A DNA stretch of 23,429 bases from DATEOR01 sp963766725 (GCA_963766725.1 CAVYBK010000014.1:1-23429), one strand, 5' to 3'. Counted from the stretch's first letter, positions 7,428-13,629 are shown. The notes: generated by a model from the letters alone, not told the origin. A program made the numbers and translations.

Positions 7428-7679
7428 ATGGGCGTGGTTGCCTTCGTGCTTCTCGCGTGCGCCCTCGTGTTGATTGCGGGGGTGGAATGGCCGCGCGTCT
7501 CGGCCAAGGTCGGGAGCGACGCGCGCGCCGGCAGAAAACGCGCCCGGCGGAAGGAGGCGCTCACGGTCATCGAGGGCGAGGCCGGACGGGAGGACGATTT
7601 TCAAGCGAGCGTCGAGCGCGACCTCGCGAACCTGCCGGTGTTCGAAGAGACCGACGACGACCGCTCGCATCGCCAGTAG
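7428..7679 (+). CDS. small N-terminally anchored membrane protein, unknown function
   Basis: An 83-residue protein with one hydrophobic N-terminal helix (residues 3-18), then a basic stretch (RAGRKRARRKEAL) and an acidic tail (ERDLANLPVFEETDDDRSHRQ). This suggests a membrane anchor with a charged cytoplasmic domain. I recognise no family. The start ATG lies 6 bases after a TACAAT hexamer, so the message is probably leaderless; the GAGG between them is too close to ATG to act as a normal ribosome site. It is transcribed divergently from the zinc-ribbon gene and ends 34 bases before the tRNA. Confidence 0.65.
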   Translation: MGVVAFVLLACALVLIAGVEWPRVSAKVGSDARAGRKRARRKEALTVIEGEAGREDDFQASVERDLANLPVFEETDDDRSHRQ

Positions 7680-7696
7680 CCGCTGAGCGCCGCCGG

Positions 7697-7702
7697 TACA
7701 AT
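7697..7702 (+). promoter_or_regulatory. -10 element TACAAT for tRNA-Leu
   Basis: TACAAT ends 11 bases before the first base of the mature tRNA, leaving a 5' leader of a few bases, a normal arrangement for a tRNA gene. No good -35 is visible. Confidence 0.6.
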
Positions 7703-7713
7703 CGCCTCACCGC

Positions 7714-7797
7714 GCGGATGTGGCGGAATTGGTAGACGCGCACGGTTCAGATCCGTGTGAGCGAAAGCTCGTGGAGGTTCAAGTCCTCTCATCCGCA
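7714..7797 (+). tRNA. tRNA-Leu (anticodon CAG)
   Basis: The acceptor stem GCGGATG (7714-7720) pairs fully with CATCCGC (7790-7796), with discriminator A at 7797. The anticodon stem CACGG/CCGTG (7741-7745/7753-7757) closes the seven-base loop TTCAGAT, giving anticodon CAG at 7748-7750, which reads CUG. The long variable arm built on GAGC-GAAA-GCTC, the D-loop GGTAGA and the T-loop GTTCAAGTC are typical of class II tRNA-Leu. The CCA end is not encoded and must be added by the CCA-adding enzyme. An intrinsic terminator follows at once, so this is a single-gene transcript. Confidence 0.97.
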
Positions 7798-7804
7798 TAA
7801 AGCG

Positions 7805-7830
7805 AAAACCCCCTGGTGAAAGGGGGTTTT
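7805..7830 (+). terminator. intrinsic terminator of tRNA-Leu
   Basis: AAAACCCCCT (7805-7814) pairs perfectly with AGGGGGTTTT (7821-7830) around a 6-base loop, and the T-rich stretch TTTTCTCGTCTT follows. It is the clearest Rho-independent terminator in the window and starts 8 bases after the tRNA. Confidence 0.9.
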
Positions 7831-7945
7831 CTCGTCTTCAGGGCGAAGCCGAATGTCGCAAAATGTCCTCGCAAGCCGCGGGGGCTAGCTCGGCGAAAGT
7901 CTCCGGATTTCCGTTGGCGTCAGAGTAGATTTGCAGGCGACCGGC

Positions 7946-8362
7946 ATGGCAACTCTCAGACAGACGATCCCGGCGCTCCCAGTCCGAAATGCGGTGGCGG
8001 CGGTGGACTTTTACCGCGATCGGCTGGGGTTCGACGTGCTCCATCACGACGGGACCTTCGCCGTGCTCTGCCGCGACGATGCCGTCCTGCACCTCTGGGA
8101 AGCGAGTGATGAGACCTGGAGCGAGCGGCGGTCGCTCGAGCAGCCCGTTCGCTCCGGAGCGGAGTCGTTCATTGCGGGGACCGCCAGTTGCCGGATCGCC
8201 GTTGAGGGCGTCGACGCGTTGTACGAAGAGATGCGCGAGAGTGACGTCCTCCATCCAGTCTCCAAGGATGCCGTTGAGACCACTGCCTTCGGCACGCGGG
8301 AGTTCGCCACGCTCGACCTCGACGGCAACCTCGTCACTTTCTTCCAGTGGATTGAATCGTGA
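7946..8362 (+). CDS. VOC-family protein (glyoxalase/bleomycin-resistance-like)
   Basis: A 138-residue protein made of paired beta-alpha-beta-beta-beta modules. The N-terminal PALPVRNAVAAVDFYRDRLG is the standard VOC opening. The second module runs RIAVEGVDALYEEMRESDVL, and the C-terminal FATLDLDGNLVTFFQW is the standard closing strand (DPDGN-like). Members bind or transform small molecules: glyoxalase, dioxygenase, antibiotic sequestration. The metal-binding residues are not obvious, and a bleomycin-binding type is as likely as an enzyme. ATG 7946 is preferred to TTG 7931 because conserved sequence begins just after it. There is no strong ribosome site. Confidence 0.85.
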   Translation: MATLRQTIPALPVRNAVAAVDFYRDRLGFDVLHHDGTFAVLCRDDAVLHLWEASDETWSERRSLEQPVRSGAESFIAGTASCRIAVEGVDALYEEMRESDVLHPVSKDAVETTAFGTREFATLDLDGNLVTFFQWIES

Positions 8363-8500
8363 GTGACTGACCTGCTCGCCGACGCCAAAGACGTCGGTGG
8401 AAGGACTCGCCGCGCGCGCAACAAACCTCGGCAGGGTGACGATGACCGCGACGCCGTCTGGCCCGGTTCTCTACCCTGGTCGAGCGGCCCCCCTTGGCGC

Positions 8501-8512
8501 CCAGTCGACTGG
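8501..8512. other. 12-bp perfect palindrome in the VOC / YbhN-like gap
   Basis: CCAGTCGACTGG is a perfect palindrome about 85 bases before the next start codon, in a 233-bp gap (8363-8595) with no convincing gene. The bases after it (8520-8570) are the least GC-rich of the gap and may hold a promoter. Operator function is only a possibility; a 12-bp palindrome can occur by chance. Confidence 0.25.
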
Positions 8513-8595
8513 TCGCAGCCCTATTTCCTTTATTACCTCGATCCGGTCACCCATTCGTACCCTTTTGCGGGTTGAGACCGTTGGGTGAGGCGACG

Positions 8596-9564
8596 ATGGT
8601 GAAGAACATGCGAGGGTTCATCGATCTGTGCCGGTCCCGCAAGGGCAGGATCGCACTCAACGTTTCGTCGGCGGTGCTCGGCATCGGCGTCGCCGTCCTC
8701 GCAGCCCAGCACTTCGCCGAGACGGGGTGGCCACTTGCAAACGCGGACTTCCAGCTTGTCGCTGCGGCGGGCGGCTTCTTCCTCCTCTCGCATGCCTTCA
8801 AGGCTTTTGGCTGGCACCGCCTCTTCGCTTCCGGGCAGCGCCCGCACAAGATGGCGCTCGCAGCCGCGGGCGGCGCCGCTGCAGTGGGAGGCGCCGCGCT
8901 CCCGGGCCGCTTCGACGACGTCGTCCGGGTTGCGGTCGTCCGCCGCTTCGGCGCGAGCGACTCGTGTGTCGGCACCGTCTGCCTCTCCCTCTTCATGCTC
9001 GGGCTGATCGACACCGCCGCGCTGATGCCCCTCGCGTCCTCCGCGGCGGCGACCTCCGACAGCTCTGTCGGCGTGCGCGTCGGGATGGGCGTCGTTGCCG
9101 CAGCCGGCCTCGCGTCGGCGATCATCATCTCGGTCCTGCCGCGCCTCATGGCGAGCGGCCGCCTCATCCGTTTCCGCATCGCTCGCTGGCTCGCAGACCG
9201 CACGACGGCGACACGCGAGGCATGGAAGGCGATGGTCTTCGTCCTCGCGTGCTGGGTCGCACGTGCCGTAGGCCTCTTCTTCCTCCTCGCCGCGCTCGGC
9301 GTGAGCGTCTCGTTCCCGCTCGCTCTCGCGTTCCTCGTCGCGGCCGCTGCCTCCTCAGCGCTTCCGATCGCCCCTGCCGGTGCCGCCACTCAGGCCGGCG
9401 CGGGCGCCGCGATCCTCGTCGCGAGCGGCATCGGCACCTCGCAGGCGATCGCGTTCGCCGTCGCCGCCCAGGCGATCCTCATCGCCGTCGCAGCCGTCGT
9501 GCTCGTCGTCGCGGCCGTCTGGGGAACCGCTCAGCGCTTCCGCCCGGCCCGCGTAGCCGCTTAG
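8596..9564 (+). CDS. lysylphosphatidylglycerol-synthase-type transmembrane (YbhN/UPF0104-like) protein
   Basis: A 322-residue integral membrane protein with about seven to eight hydrophobic segments. It matches the YbhN/LPG-synthase transmembrane domain family: GFFLLSHAFKAFGWHRLF in the first part, then GGAALPGRFDDVVRVAVVRR, the family's G-R-x-D-D/E-x-x-R region. The C-terminal half carries ALPIAPAGAATQAGAGAAIL. There is no C-terminal GNAT-like aminoacyl transferase domain, so it is a stand-alone lipid-flippase-like or polyprenyl-lipid protein of unknown substrate. ATG 8596 follows GGTGAGG at 8584-8590, a good ribosome site; the frame extends upstream, but those residues are not family-like. 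It is convergent with the bcp gene, and the two stop codons overlap. Confidence 0.8.
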   Translation: MVKNMRGFIDLCRSRKGRIALNVSSAVLGIGVAVLAAQHFAETGWPLANADFQLVAAAGGFFLLSHAFKAFGWHRLFASGQRPHKMALAAAGGAAAVGGAALPGRFDDVVRVAVVRRFGASDSCVGTVCLSLFMLGLIDTAALMPLASSAAATSDSSVGVRVGMGVVAAAGLASAIIISVLPRLMASGRLIRFRIARWLADRTTATREAWKAMVFVLACWVARAVGLFFLLAALGVSVSFPLALAFLVAAAASSALPIAPAGAATQAGAGAAILVASGIGTSQAIAFAVAAQAILIAVAAVVLVVAAVWGTAQRFRPARVAA

Positions 9565-10019
9565 CCGGGCAGAGCCTCGAGAACCTGGTCGGCGTGGCCT
9601 TCGGGCTTCACGCCGTACATCGCGCGGGCCACGTTGCCGTCCGCGTCGATCACGAAGGTCGAGCGCTTGATGCCCATGCGTTTCTTCCCGTACATGTTCT
9701 TCTCGACCCAAACGTCGTAGTCCTCGGCGGTCTTGTGGTCGGGGTCGGCGAGGAGCGTGAAGGGGAGGGAGTACTTCTCCTTGAAGCGGACGTGTGACGC
9801 CTCGTCGTCGGGGCTGACGCCGAGCACCACCGCGCCGCGCTGCCGAAAGCGGGAGTACTCGTCGCGGAACTCGCACGCCTCCGTCGTACACCCGGGGGTG
9901 TCGTCCTTGGGATAGAAGTAGAGGACGACCGGCGAGCCGCGCAGGCCGGACAGCCGAACGCTCTCGCCCGAGTCGCTGACGAGGTCGAAGTCGGGAGCCG
10001 GGGTGCCTTCCTCGATCAC
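9561..10019 (-). CDS. bcp: thioredoxin-dependent thiol peroxidase (Bcp/PrxQ-type peroxiredoxin)
   Basis: A 152-residue peroxiredoxin that reduces H2O2 and organic hydroperoxides using thioredoxin. It has GTPAPDFDL at the N-terminus, VVLYFYPKDDTPGCTTEACE with peroxidatic Cys44 and resolving Cys49 (C-x4-C, the PrxQ pattern), VLGVSPDD, LPFTLLADPDHKTAEDYDVW and a C-terminal STFVIDADGNV. Length is typical. The GTG start at 10019 lies 6 bases downstream of a TACACT hexamer, with no Shine-Dalgarno between, so the message is probably leaderless. The open frame continues upstream into the antisense of the next gene and is not coding there. Its stop overlaps the stop of the convergent membrane-protein gene by four bases. 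Confidence 0.93.
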   Translation of the reverse strand: MIEEGTPAPDFDLVSDSGESVRLSGLRGSPVVLYFYPKDDTPGCTTEACEFRDEYSRFRQRGAVVLGVSPDDEASHVRFKEKYSLPFTLLADPDHKTAEDYDVWVEKNMYGKKRMGIKRSTFVIDADGNVARAMYGVKPEGHADQVLEALPG

Positions 10020-10025
10020 CCCACG

Positions 10026-10031
10026 AGTGTA
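10026..10031 (-). promoter_or_regulatory. -10 element TACACT with leaderless spacing (bcp)
   Basis: On the minus strand TACACT ends exactly 6 bases before the GTG start of bcp, and the spacer CGTGGG has no Shine-Dalgarno. The divergent gene's candidate -10 at 10040-10045 is only 8 bases away, so the two promoters would face away from each other within 25 bp. Confidence 0.6.
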
Positions 10032-10039
10032 CGCAACGT

Positions 10040-10045
10040 TAGGGT
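10040..10045 (+). promoter_or_regulatory. possible -10 element TAGGGT with leaderless spacing
   Basis: TAGGGT (TANNNT) ends 7 bases before GTG 10053, and the spacer GCCGACC has no ribosome site. It supports GTG 10053 over GTG 10044 as the start, since the latter overlaps the hexamer. Confidence 0.4.
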
Positions 10046-10052
10046 GCCGACC

Positions 10053-10406
10053 GTGCTTGGCCTCCACGAGCTGAACGCGGTTCTCGTCATCGCGGTGAAC
10101 CTCCTCGCCTTCGGCTGGGGCGGGATCTACCTGTGGCGGAAGAGCTATCCCGGGCGCCTGTACGCGCACGCGCTCGCGCTCGGGCAGTCTCTCCTCATCG
10201 CGCAGGTCGCGCTCGGGCTGCTGCTCCTCTCCGACGGGCGGCGGGCTCCCGACAAGCTCCACTACGCGTACGGGACGTTCGCGCTCCTCGCCGCGCTCTC
10301 GCCCTGGCTCTACGCGCCGCCCGTGCCGGCCCGGCGCCTGGCGTGGTTCGTGGGAGCTACCCTCCTGGCGACGGCGCTCTCGATCCGCGCTTTCACGACG
10401 GCATGA
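10053..10406 (+). CDS. small polytopic membrane protein, unknown function
   Basis: About 117 residues with four hydrophobic helices. The first begins at HELNAVLVIAVNLLAFGWGG. The second covers ALALGQSLLIAQVALGLLLL. The third starts at the short motif DKLHYAYG and continues into FALLAALSPWLY. The last is WFVGATLLATALSI. The conserved-looking LH before a helix recalls small haem-binding or respiratory membrane proteins, but this is only a resemblance. GTG 10044 in the same frame is the alternative start, adding three residues. The stop overlaps the next start codon as ATGA, so the two membrane proteins are coupled and may form a complex. Confidence 0.7.
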   Translation: MLGLHELNAVLVIAVNLLAFGWGGIYLWRKSYPGRLYAHALALGQSLLIAQVALGLLLLSDGRRAPDKLHYAYGTFALLAALSPWLYAPPVPARRLAWFVGATLLATALSIRAFTTA

Positions 10407-10774
10407 GCCGGATCAACCCCACAGTCCGCGGCTTCGCGATCATTCTCCTGATCGCCGTCGGGATCTGGCTGCTCCAGCTGCAGACTGCGCTCTTCAGCCT
10501 CCTCTTGCTCGCCCGCATCGCGTTCTTCCTCGCGATCGCCTTCTTCCTCTTCCTGCTCTGGCGCGAACGTCGCGGCGAGATCGCCATGTGGTCGGCGAAT
10601 TCGCGAGCGGTGTTCTACGGCGCGGTCGGGCTCGCGGTCGTGAACATCGGCGCCGCCATCCTGGCGCCGTATCCGAGCGGGAGCCTCGAGGTGCTCGTCT
10701 TCATCTTCGTGCTCGTCGCGTGCGGATACTCGCTCTGGCGCGTCTGGCGCCGCGAGCATACGTACGGTTACTAG
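10403..10774 (+). CDS. small four-helix membrane protein, unknown function
   Basis: A 123-residue protein with about four hydrophobic segments: residues of about 8-25, 27-48 (very Leu/Phe-rich), 66-85 and 92-110. A basic loop RERRGEIAMW lies between the second and third, and a basic C-terminus with HTYGY ends it. I recognise no family. The start ATG 10403 overlaps the upstream stop (ATGA). A strong 62-nt hairpin lies 61 bases past its stop and may end the transcript. Confidence 0.7.
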   Translation: MSRINPTVRGFAIILLIAVGIWLLQLQTALFSLLLLARIAFFLAIAFFLFLLWRERRGEIAMWSANSRAVFYGAVGLAVVNIGAAILAPYPSGSLEVLVFIFVLVACGYSLWRVWRREHTYGY

Positions 10775-10835
10775 GCGGTCCGGGCGGCAGCGCTCTGTCG
10801 CGCAAAGCTCGTCCGTCCGCGTGCCGTCGACGGTG

Positions 10836-10897
10836 ACGTCCGAGGCGGGCGGGCCGGCGTTGTCGACGCCGCTCTCCCCGCCCACCCGCTCGGACGT
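10836..10897 (+). terminator. strong hairpin after the small membrane-protein pair
   Basis: ACGTCCGAG (10836-10844) pairs exactly with CTCGGACGT (10889-10897). Inside, GCGGGCGGG faces CCGCCC and CCCGC, and GGCG faces CGCC around a short loop. It is very stable but has no T-run, so it could be a factor-assisted terminator or part of a structured RNA. Confidence 0.4.
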
Positions 10898-11024
10898 TGG
10901 CCCCGAATCCGCTTGCCGTGGGCCGAGTTGGGAGGCTGGACGCATCGGGCCGCACCGTGCCGCCACGGCGACCTCCATGCGCTCGCCTTAACCCCAACCC
11001 GACTCGTACAAGCTCCGGGCCATC

Positions 11025-11159
11025 CGCGTCGCATCGAACCCTGGAGGCGCAACCAGGAAACGACGCGAGCCCCAACCCTCAGAGGGTTCCCGGGGTGAGG
11101 TCCTCGAAAAAGAGATCGGTGGTTCCGAGACCCGTGTGAAGCGTCGAACCGAGGACCTC
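11025..11159. ncRNA. candidate structured RNA: three nearly contiguous hairpins
   Basis: Stem A is CGCGTCG (11025-11031) with CGACGCG (11061-11067), enclosing CCTGG/CCAGG (11040-11044/11053-11057). Stem B is AACCCT/AGGGTT (11074-11079/11083-11088), extended by CCCC/GGGG (11070-11073/11092-11095). Stem C is GAGGTCCTCG (11097-11106) with CGAGGACCTC (11150-11159) and an inner GGTTC/GAACC (11121-11125/11146-11150, sharing base 11150 with the outer stem). The gaps between A, B and C are two bases and one base. Strand and identity are unknown; conserved blocks of common riboswitches, RNase P, SRP and tmRNA were not found. Confidence 0.3.
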
Positions 11160-11198
11160 CCCTGACCAACTGGAAACCTCCTTCCGAATGGCTGGCAT

Positions 11199-11225
11199 AC
11201 CTCCGGAGCGGGAAACCCCGGAGGT
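11199..11225. terminator. hairpin 3' of the secreted repeat protein gene
   Basis: ACCTCCGG (11199-11206) and CCGGAGGT (11218-11225) pair perfectly with an 11-base loop. It lies 47 bases past the stop of the minus-strand repeat-protein gene and could terminate it. No T-run is present on either strand. Confidence 0.4.
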
Positions 11226-11271
11226 CGTTCGCGGCACGCCTACCCCGGGATCAGGGCAGCGCGGCGGTGGG

Positions 11272-12126
11272 TTATCCCGGTCGCTCGGGGAGAGAAACGA
11301 AAGCGACCGGCTCCCATTCGGCGACTGACATGATCAGTCGCTTGGTGCTTCGGCGAGTCAAGCCGAAGCACACCGCCGCGACCAGCGCCGCGAAGCCTGA
11401 GAAGAAGAAGCCTCCACCCGGAGCGCCACCGGAACCTGCGGGCGCAGAGGGCGCAGAGGGCCGAGGTGAATCGCTGGGGAGCGGAGGCTGCCCCGGAGCC
11501 CCTCGGGAATGTGTGGCCCCGCCCGACCGGCGGTCCGGGGGGTCGTCCACGGAGGGCGCTGAAGAGCGAGGGCTACCGAAAACGACTGTCACAAGCGCGT
11601 CGCTCACGGGACGTGGGGAGGCGATCGGTACTCCGTCGGGCGACGGTCCCGAGAATCCCAGGTGATCGTGTGGCGAACCGAGCGGCGTGCTCGGTGGAGG
11701 CACCGTCTCGGTCGGCGGAGGCACCGTCTCGGTCGGCGGAGGCACCGTCTCGGTCGGCGGAGGCACCGTCTCGGTCGGCGGAGGCACCGTCTCGGTCGGC
11801 GGAGGCACCGTCTCGGTCGGCGGAGGCACCGTCTCGGTCGGTGGAGGCACCGTCTCGGTCGGCGGAGCCGGTGCCGGGTCAGTCGTCGAACCCGATGTGC
11901 TGTCGGAAGGGGCTGTCGTGTCCGTGCCCTCCGCAGGAGGCGTAGCGGATGATTCGTCGGGTGTTGGCGTGATGGCTCCAGCGTTGTCGGTGACCGTCGC
12001 GACTGCCCCCGCGTCGGCCGTCAACGTGTCGTCTTCGGCGCGACCCGGCGCGGCGAAGACAAGCATGAGCGCAAATGAGGCTGCGAAGAGCGCGAGCCCC
12101 AGGGATAGAGGCCGAACTGCCACCAC
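11272..12126 (-). CDS. secreted/wall-associated Pro-Thr-rich repeat protein with C-terminal membrane segment
   Basis: A 284-residue protein. Residues 1-30 form a signal peptide (basic start, hydrophobic core, AAPGRA cleavage-like end). Residues 31-88 are acidic and Thr/Ser/Pro-rich. About eight exact heptads TETVPPP follow (about 88-144), then a Pro/Ser-rich low-complexity stretch. Near the C-terminus GGAPGGG leads into a hydrophobic helix (about 238-256), a basic TRRSTKR and a 20-odd-residue tail ending in LPERPG. The layout suggests an exported stalk-like protein anchored by its C-terminal helix. No catalytic domain is visible. The GTG start at 12126 (a second GTG follows at once) is 6 bases after TATATT, so the message is probably leaderless. 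Confidence 0.75.
   Translation of the reverse strand: MVAVRPLSLGLALFAASFALMLVFAAPGRAEDDTLTADAGAVATVTDNAGAITPTPDESSATPPAEGTDTTAPSDSTSGSTTDPAPAPPTETVPPPTETVPPPTETVPPPTETVPPPTETVPPPTETVPPPTETVPPPTETVPPPSTPLGSPHDHLGFSGPSPDGVPIASPRPVSDALVTVVFGSPRSSAPSVDDPPDRRSGGATHSRGAPGQPPLPSDSPRPSAPSAPAGSGGAPGGGFFFSGFAALVAAVCFGLTRRSTKRLIMSVAEWEPVAFVSLPERPG
11696..11863. repeat. tandem repeat, 8 copies of a 21-bp unit, in frame
   Basis: The motif CACCGTCTCGGTCGG recurs at exact 21-base steps beginning at 11701, 11722, 11743, 11764, 11785, 11806, 11827 and 11848. The copies are nearly identical; the last junction carries GGT in place of GGC. On the minus strand each unit encodes seven residues (TETVPPP), so copy-number change keeps the frame. 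Such arrays expand and contract by slippage or recombination. Confidence 0.95.
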
Positions 12127-12132
12127 GGCGCG

Positions 12133-12138
12133 AATATA
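12133..12138 (-). promoter_or_regulatory. -10 element TATATT with leaderless spacing
   Basis: On the minus strand TATATT (five of six to TATAAT) ends 6 bases before the GTG start of the repeat-protein gene, with spacer CGCGCC and no ribosome site. It is the best -10 match in the window. Confidence 0.65.
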
Positions 12139-12204
12139 ACTCCAACGGCTCGAAGTTGTGCCCAGTGCAAGTGGGCAGTCGAGCCATCGAGCGATTGCTA
12201 AACC

Positions 12205-12921
12205 TCAGGTCGAGGTTGAGATCCGTAGACGAGCCGCCGCGCCGTCGAGCGAGTCGAGGATCTCGGGCAGCTCCTGCGCCGTGCCGACGAAGATCGGCGT
12301 GTCGCGCTCGGTGTAGCGCGATGCCTCGGTCTCCCGCAGCGTCATCATCAGCTGGAGGAAGTCGGCGGGGCTCTCGCACTCGAACGCCGTCATGAACTCC
12401 TGGTCGTCGATCCCGAACGAGTAGGTCGTGTGGTTCGTGATCGTGACGAAGCGGCTGCCAACGGCCGCGTGCTCCTGCATGGCGCGGCGGCGATCGTCCA
12501 TCGGCAGCGCGTACCACTCCCGCTTCTTCACGAACGGGTAGACGACGAGATACGGCGCGCCGCGCGGCACGACCCGGCGCGGCCGCTTGCTCTTGTCCTC
12601 GAAGTACTGCGACGGCTTGGTCGTCGCGAGATAGGAGTACGGCGTCGTCAGATACGGGGCGAGCGGCGTCCCGTTCAGATCGGTGGTCAGCTCGCGAAGG
12701 TCGTCATAGCGCTCCGTCAGCTTCCAGAGCATGAAATCGACCTCGGGCCTGACGCCGACGAGGCTGTACGAGCGGAGCTCCATCCGCTCCTGCCAGGCCG
12801 AGAGGACCTCGGAAAAGGCGTCCTTGCCGGCATTGCGCTCCTCGATCGGAAGCCGCATCCAGGCGGGGTCCGCCTTGTAGAGCGTGTACGCGACGTATTG
12901 CGTCGAGGTCTCCCCGGCCAC
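12205..12921 (-). CDS. hemQ: coproheme decarboxylase HemQ (chlorite dismutase-like)
   Basis: A 238-residue protein of the chlorite dismutase-like family. In Gram-positive bacteria HemQ converts Fe-coproporphyrin III to haem b by two oxidative decarboxylations. The sequence has the typical N-terminal YVAYTLYKADPAW, then SYSLVGVRPEVDFMLW, the catalytic-tyrosine region VVYPFVKKREWYALP (Tyr128 is the likely radical site), MQEHAAVGSRF, and NHTTYSFGIDDQEFMTAFE with candidate proximal His164. The distal arginine of true chlorite dismutases is not evident, so oxygen production from chlorite is unlikely. The GTG start is 6 bases after TACGAT. Other haem genes are not in the window. Confidence 0.9.
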   Translation of the reverse strand: MAGETSTQYVAYTLYKADPAWMRLPIEERNAGKDAFSEVLSAWQERMELRSYSLVGVRPEVDFMLWKLTERYDDLRELTTDLNGTPLAPYLTTPYSYLATTKPSQYFEDKSKRPRRVVPRGAPYLVVYPFVKKREWYALPMDDRRRAMQEHAAVGSRFVTITNHTTYSFGIDDQEFMTAFECESPADFLQLMMTLRETEASRYTERDTPIFVGTAQELPEILDSLDGAAARLRISTST

Positions 12922-12927
12922 GGCGCA

Positions 12928-12933
12928 ATCGTA
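12928..12933 (-). promoter_or_regulatory. -10 element TACGAT with leaderless spacing (hemQ)
   Basis: On the minus strand TACGAT ends exactly 6 bases before the GTG start of hemQ; the spacer TGCGCC contains no Shine-Dalgarno. Confidence 0.6.
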
Positions 12934-12971
12934 GCCGCTCAGGTCACGTTTTCCGCCCTACCTTCGGAAGG

Positions 12972-13006
12972 GAGCCCACTCGACGAGCGGGCAACCGGGT
13001 GGGCTC
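12972..13006 (-). terminator. hairpin between the diadenylate cyclase gene and hemQ
   Basis: GAGCCCAC (12972-12979) and GTGGGCTC (12999-13006) are exact complements with a 19-base loop, 5 bases past the stop of the minus-strand cyclase gene. There is no T-run. It probably separates the cyclase transcript from hemQ, which has its own promoter-like site. Confidence 0.45.
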
Positions 13007-13011
13007 AACCC

Positions 13012-13629
13012 CTAGTCGGCGACGGCGAGCGTGACGCCCGCCTCAGGGACCTGGCGCACGTCGGCTCGGGAGGCGAAGAGGCCGTCCTTCGACATGAGGA
13101 AGAGCTCAGGGATGATCTCCGCGCGCACCTGGCCGTTCGCGAAGACGCGCACGACCGAGCTCTGCGAGACGACGACGGCGATCGCGTTCGTCTGCCGGCT
13201 GACCGAGGCCGCGGCGGCGTGCCGCGTTCCGAGGCCGGGAAGGAAATTCTCCGCGGCGCCGACCTCGACGTCCACGTAGCGCCCGGCCGAGACGAAGGTG
13301 CCGTCGTCCTTGACGACGAAGGCGCCGTCGAGCTGGGCGAGCTCCTTGACGGTCTCGCGGAACTCGGGCCGCTCGACGTGGAGGAGTTCCTCCGAATGGC
13401 CGTAAAGAGGGTCGAGCAGGAGCGAACGCGACTGCGCGAGCACGTTGTCCACGTCTCCGATGACGAAGAGCGTGCCGATCTTGCGGCCCTCCCGGCCCTC
13501 GCGCGCCAGCTCCACCGCGAGGTGGACGACGCTCTCGAGAGTACGGCGCCGCTTCTCGTCGCAGCGCGTGCTTCGGCAGACGGAGCCGTAGGTGGCCTCG
13601 AGGAACTCGGGCTGGGCTTGCGTGGCCAT
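13012..13629 (-). CDS. stand-alone diadenylate cyclase (DisA_N/DAC domain) protein
   Basis: A 205-residue protein consisting almost only of a DAC domain, which joins two ATP into c-di-AMP. The motifs are KIGTLFVIGD (residues 50-59), the catalytic DGA at 101-103 (QLDGAFVV), and GTRHAAAAS with RH at 136-137. Where many DAC domains have a Ser-Glu-Glu motif it reads VVVSQSSVVRVFANGQV. DisA's helical linker and HhH DNA-binding domain are absent, and there are no membrane helices as in CdaA, so it is a soluble single-domain type. It starts 58 bp from uvrC on the opposite strand. No clear ribosome site was seen. Confidence 0.87.
   Translation of the reverse strand: MATQAQPEFLEATYGSVCRSTRCDEKRRRTLESVVHLAVELAREGREGRKIGTLFVIGDVDNVLAQSRSLLLDPLYGHSEELLHVERPEFRETVKELAQLDGAFVVKDDGTFVSAGRYVDVEVGAAENFLPGLGTRHAAAASVSRQTNAIAVVVSQSSVVRVFANGQVRAEIIPELFLMSKDGLFASRADVRQVPEAGVTLAVAD

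Larger units (their letters stand above)
10775..11271. other. 497-bp gene-free region rich in hairpins
   Basis: I see no convincing protein gene; open frames here are short, overlapping and low in complexity. The region lies between the 3' ends of two convergent units. It holds a series of inverted repeats with exact stems: 10836-10897 (9 bp plus inner pairing), 10915-10969 (7 bp), 11025-11067 (7 bp with an inner 5-bp stem), 11070-11095 (6 bp plus an outer 4 bp), 11097-11159 (10 bp) and 11199-11225 (8 bp). The three stems between 11025 and 11159 are almost back to back, separated by only one or two bases. No known RNA family was recognised. Confidence 0.5.

Noticed and set aside
8363..8575. 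70-residue frame starting at GTG right after the VOC gene
   Set aside because: Composition is unlike a protein gene, there is no ribosome site or family motif, and it overlaps the probable promoter region of the next gene.
11117..11150. tRNA T-arm-like GGTTC...GAACC segment
   Set aside because: No acceptor stem, D-arm or anticodon arm can be built around it.
10980..11225. Possible c-di-AMP (ydaO-type) riboswitch, suggested by CTTAACC-like and GGGGTGA-like strings and a nearby diadenylate cyclase
   Set aside because: The further conserved blocks of that riboswitch are not present, and the region lies at the 3' ends of both flanking genes. A covariance search would settle it.
11687..12139. 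+ strand frame encoding GGGTVSV repeats
   Set aside because: It is the complement of the TETVPPP array. Only the minus-strand frame has a signal peptide, a membrane anchor and a promoter-like element.
12205..12921. Calling the HemQ protein a true chlorite dismutase
   Set aside because: The tyrosine-containing YPFVKKREWY region is the HemQ type, and the distal arginine needed for chlorite chemistry is not evident.
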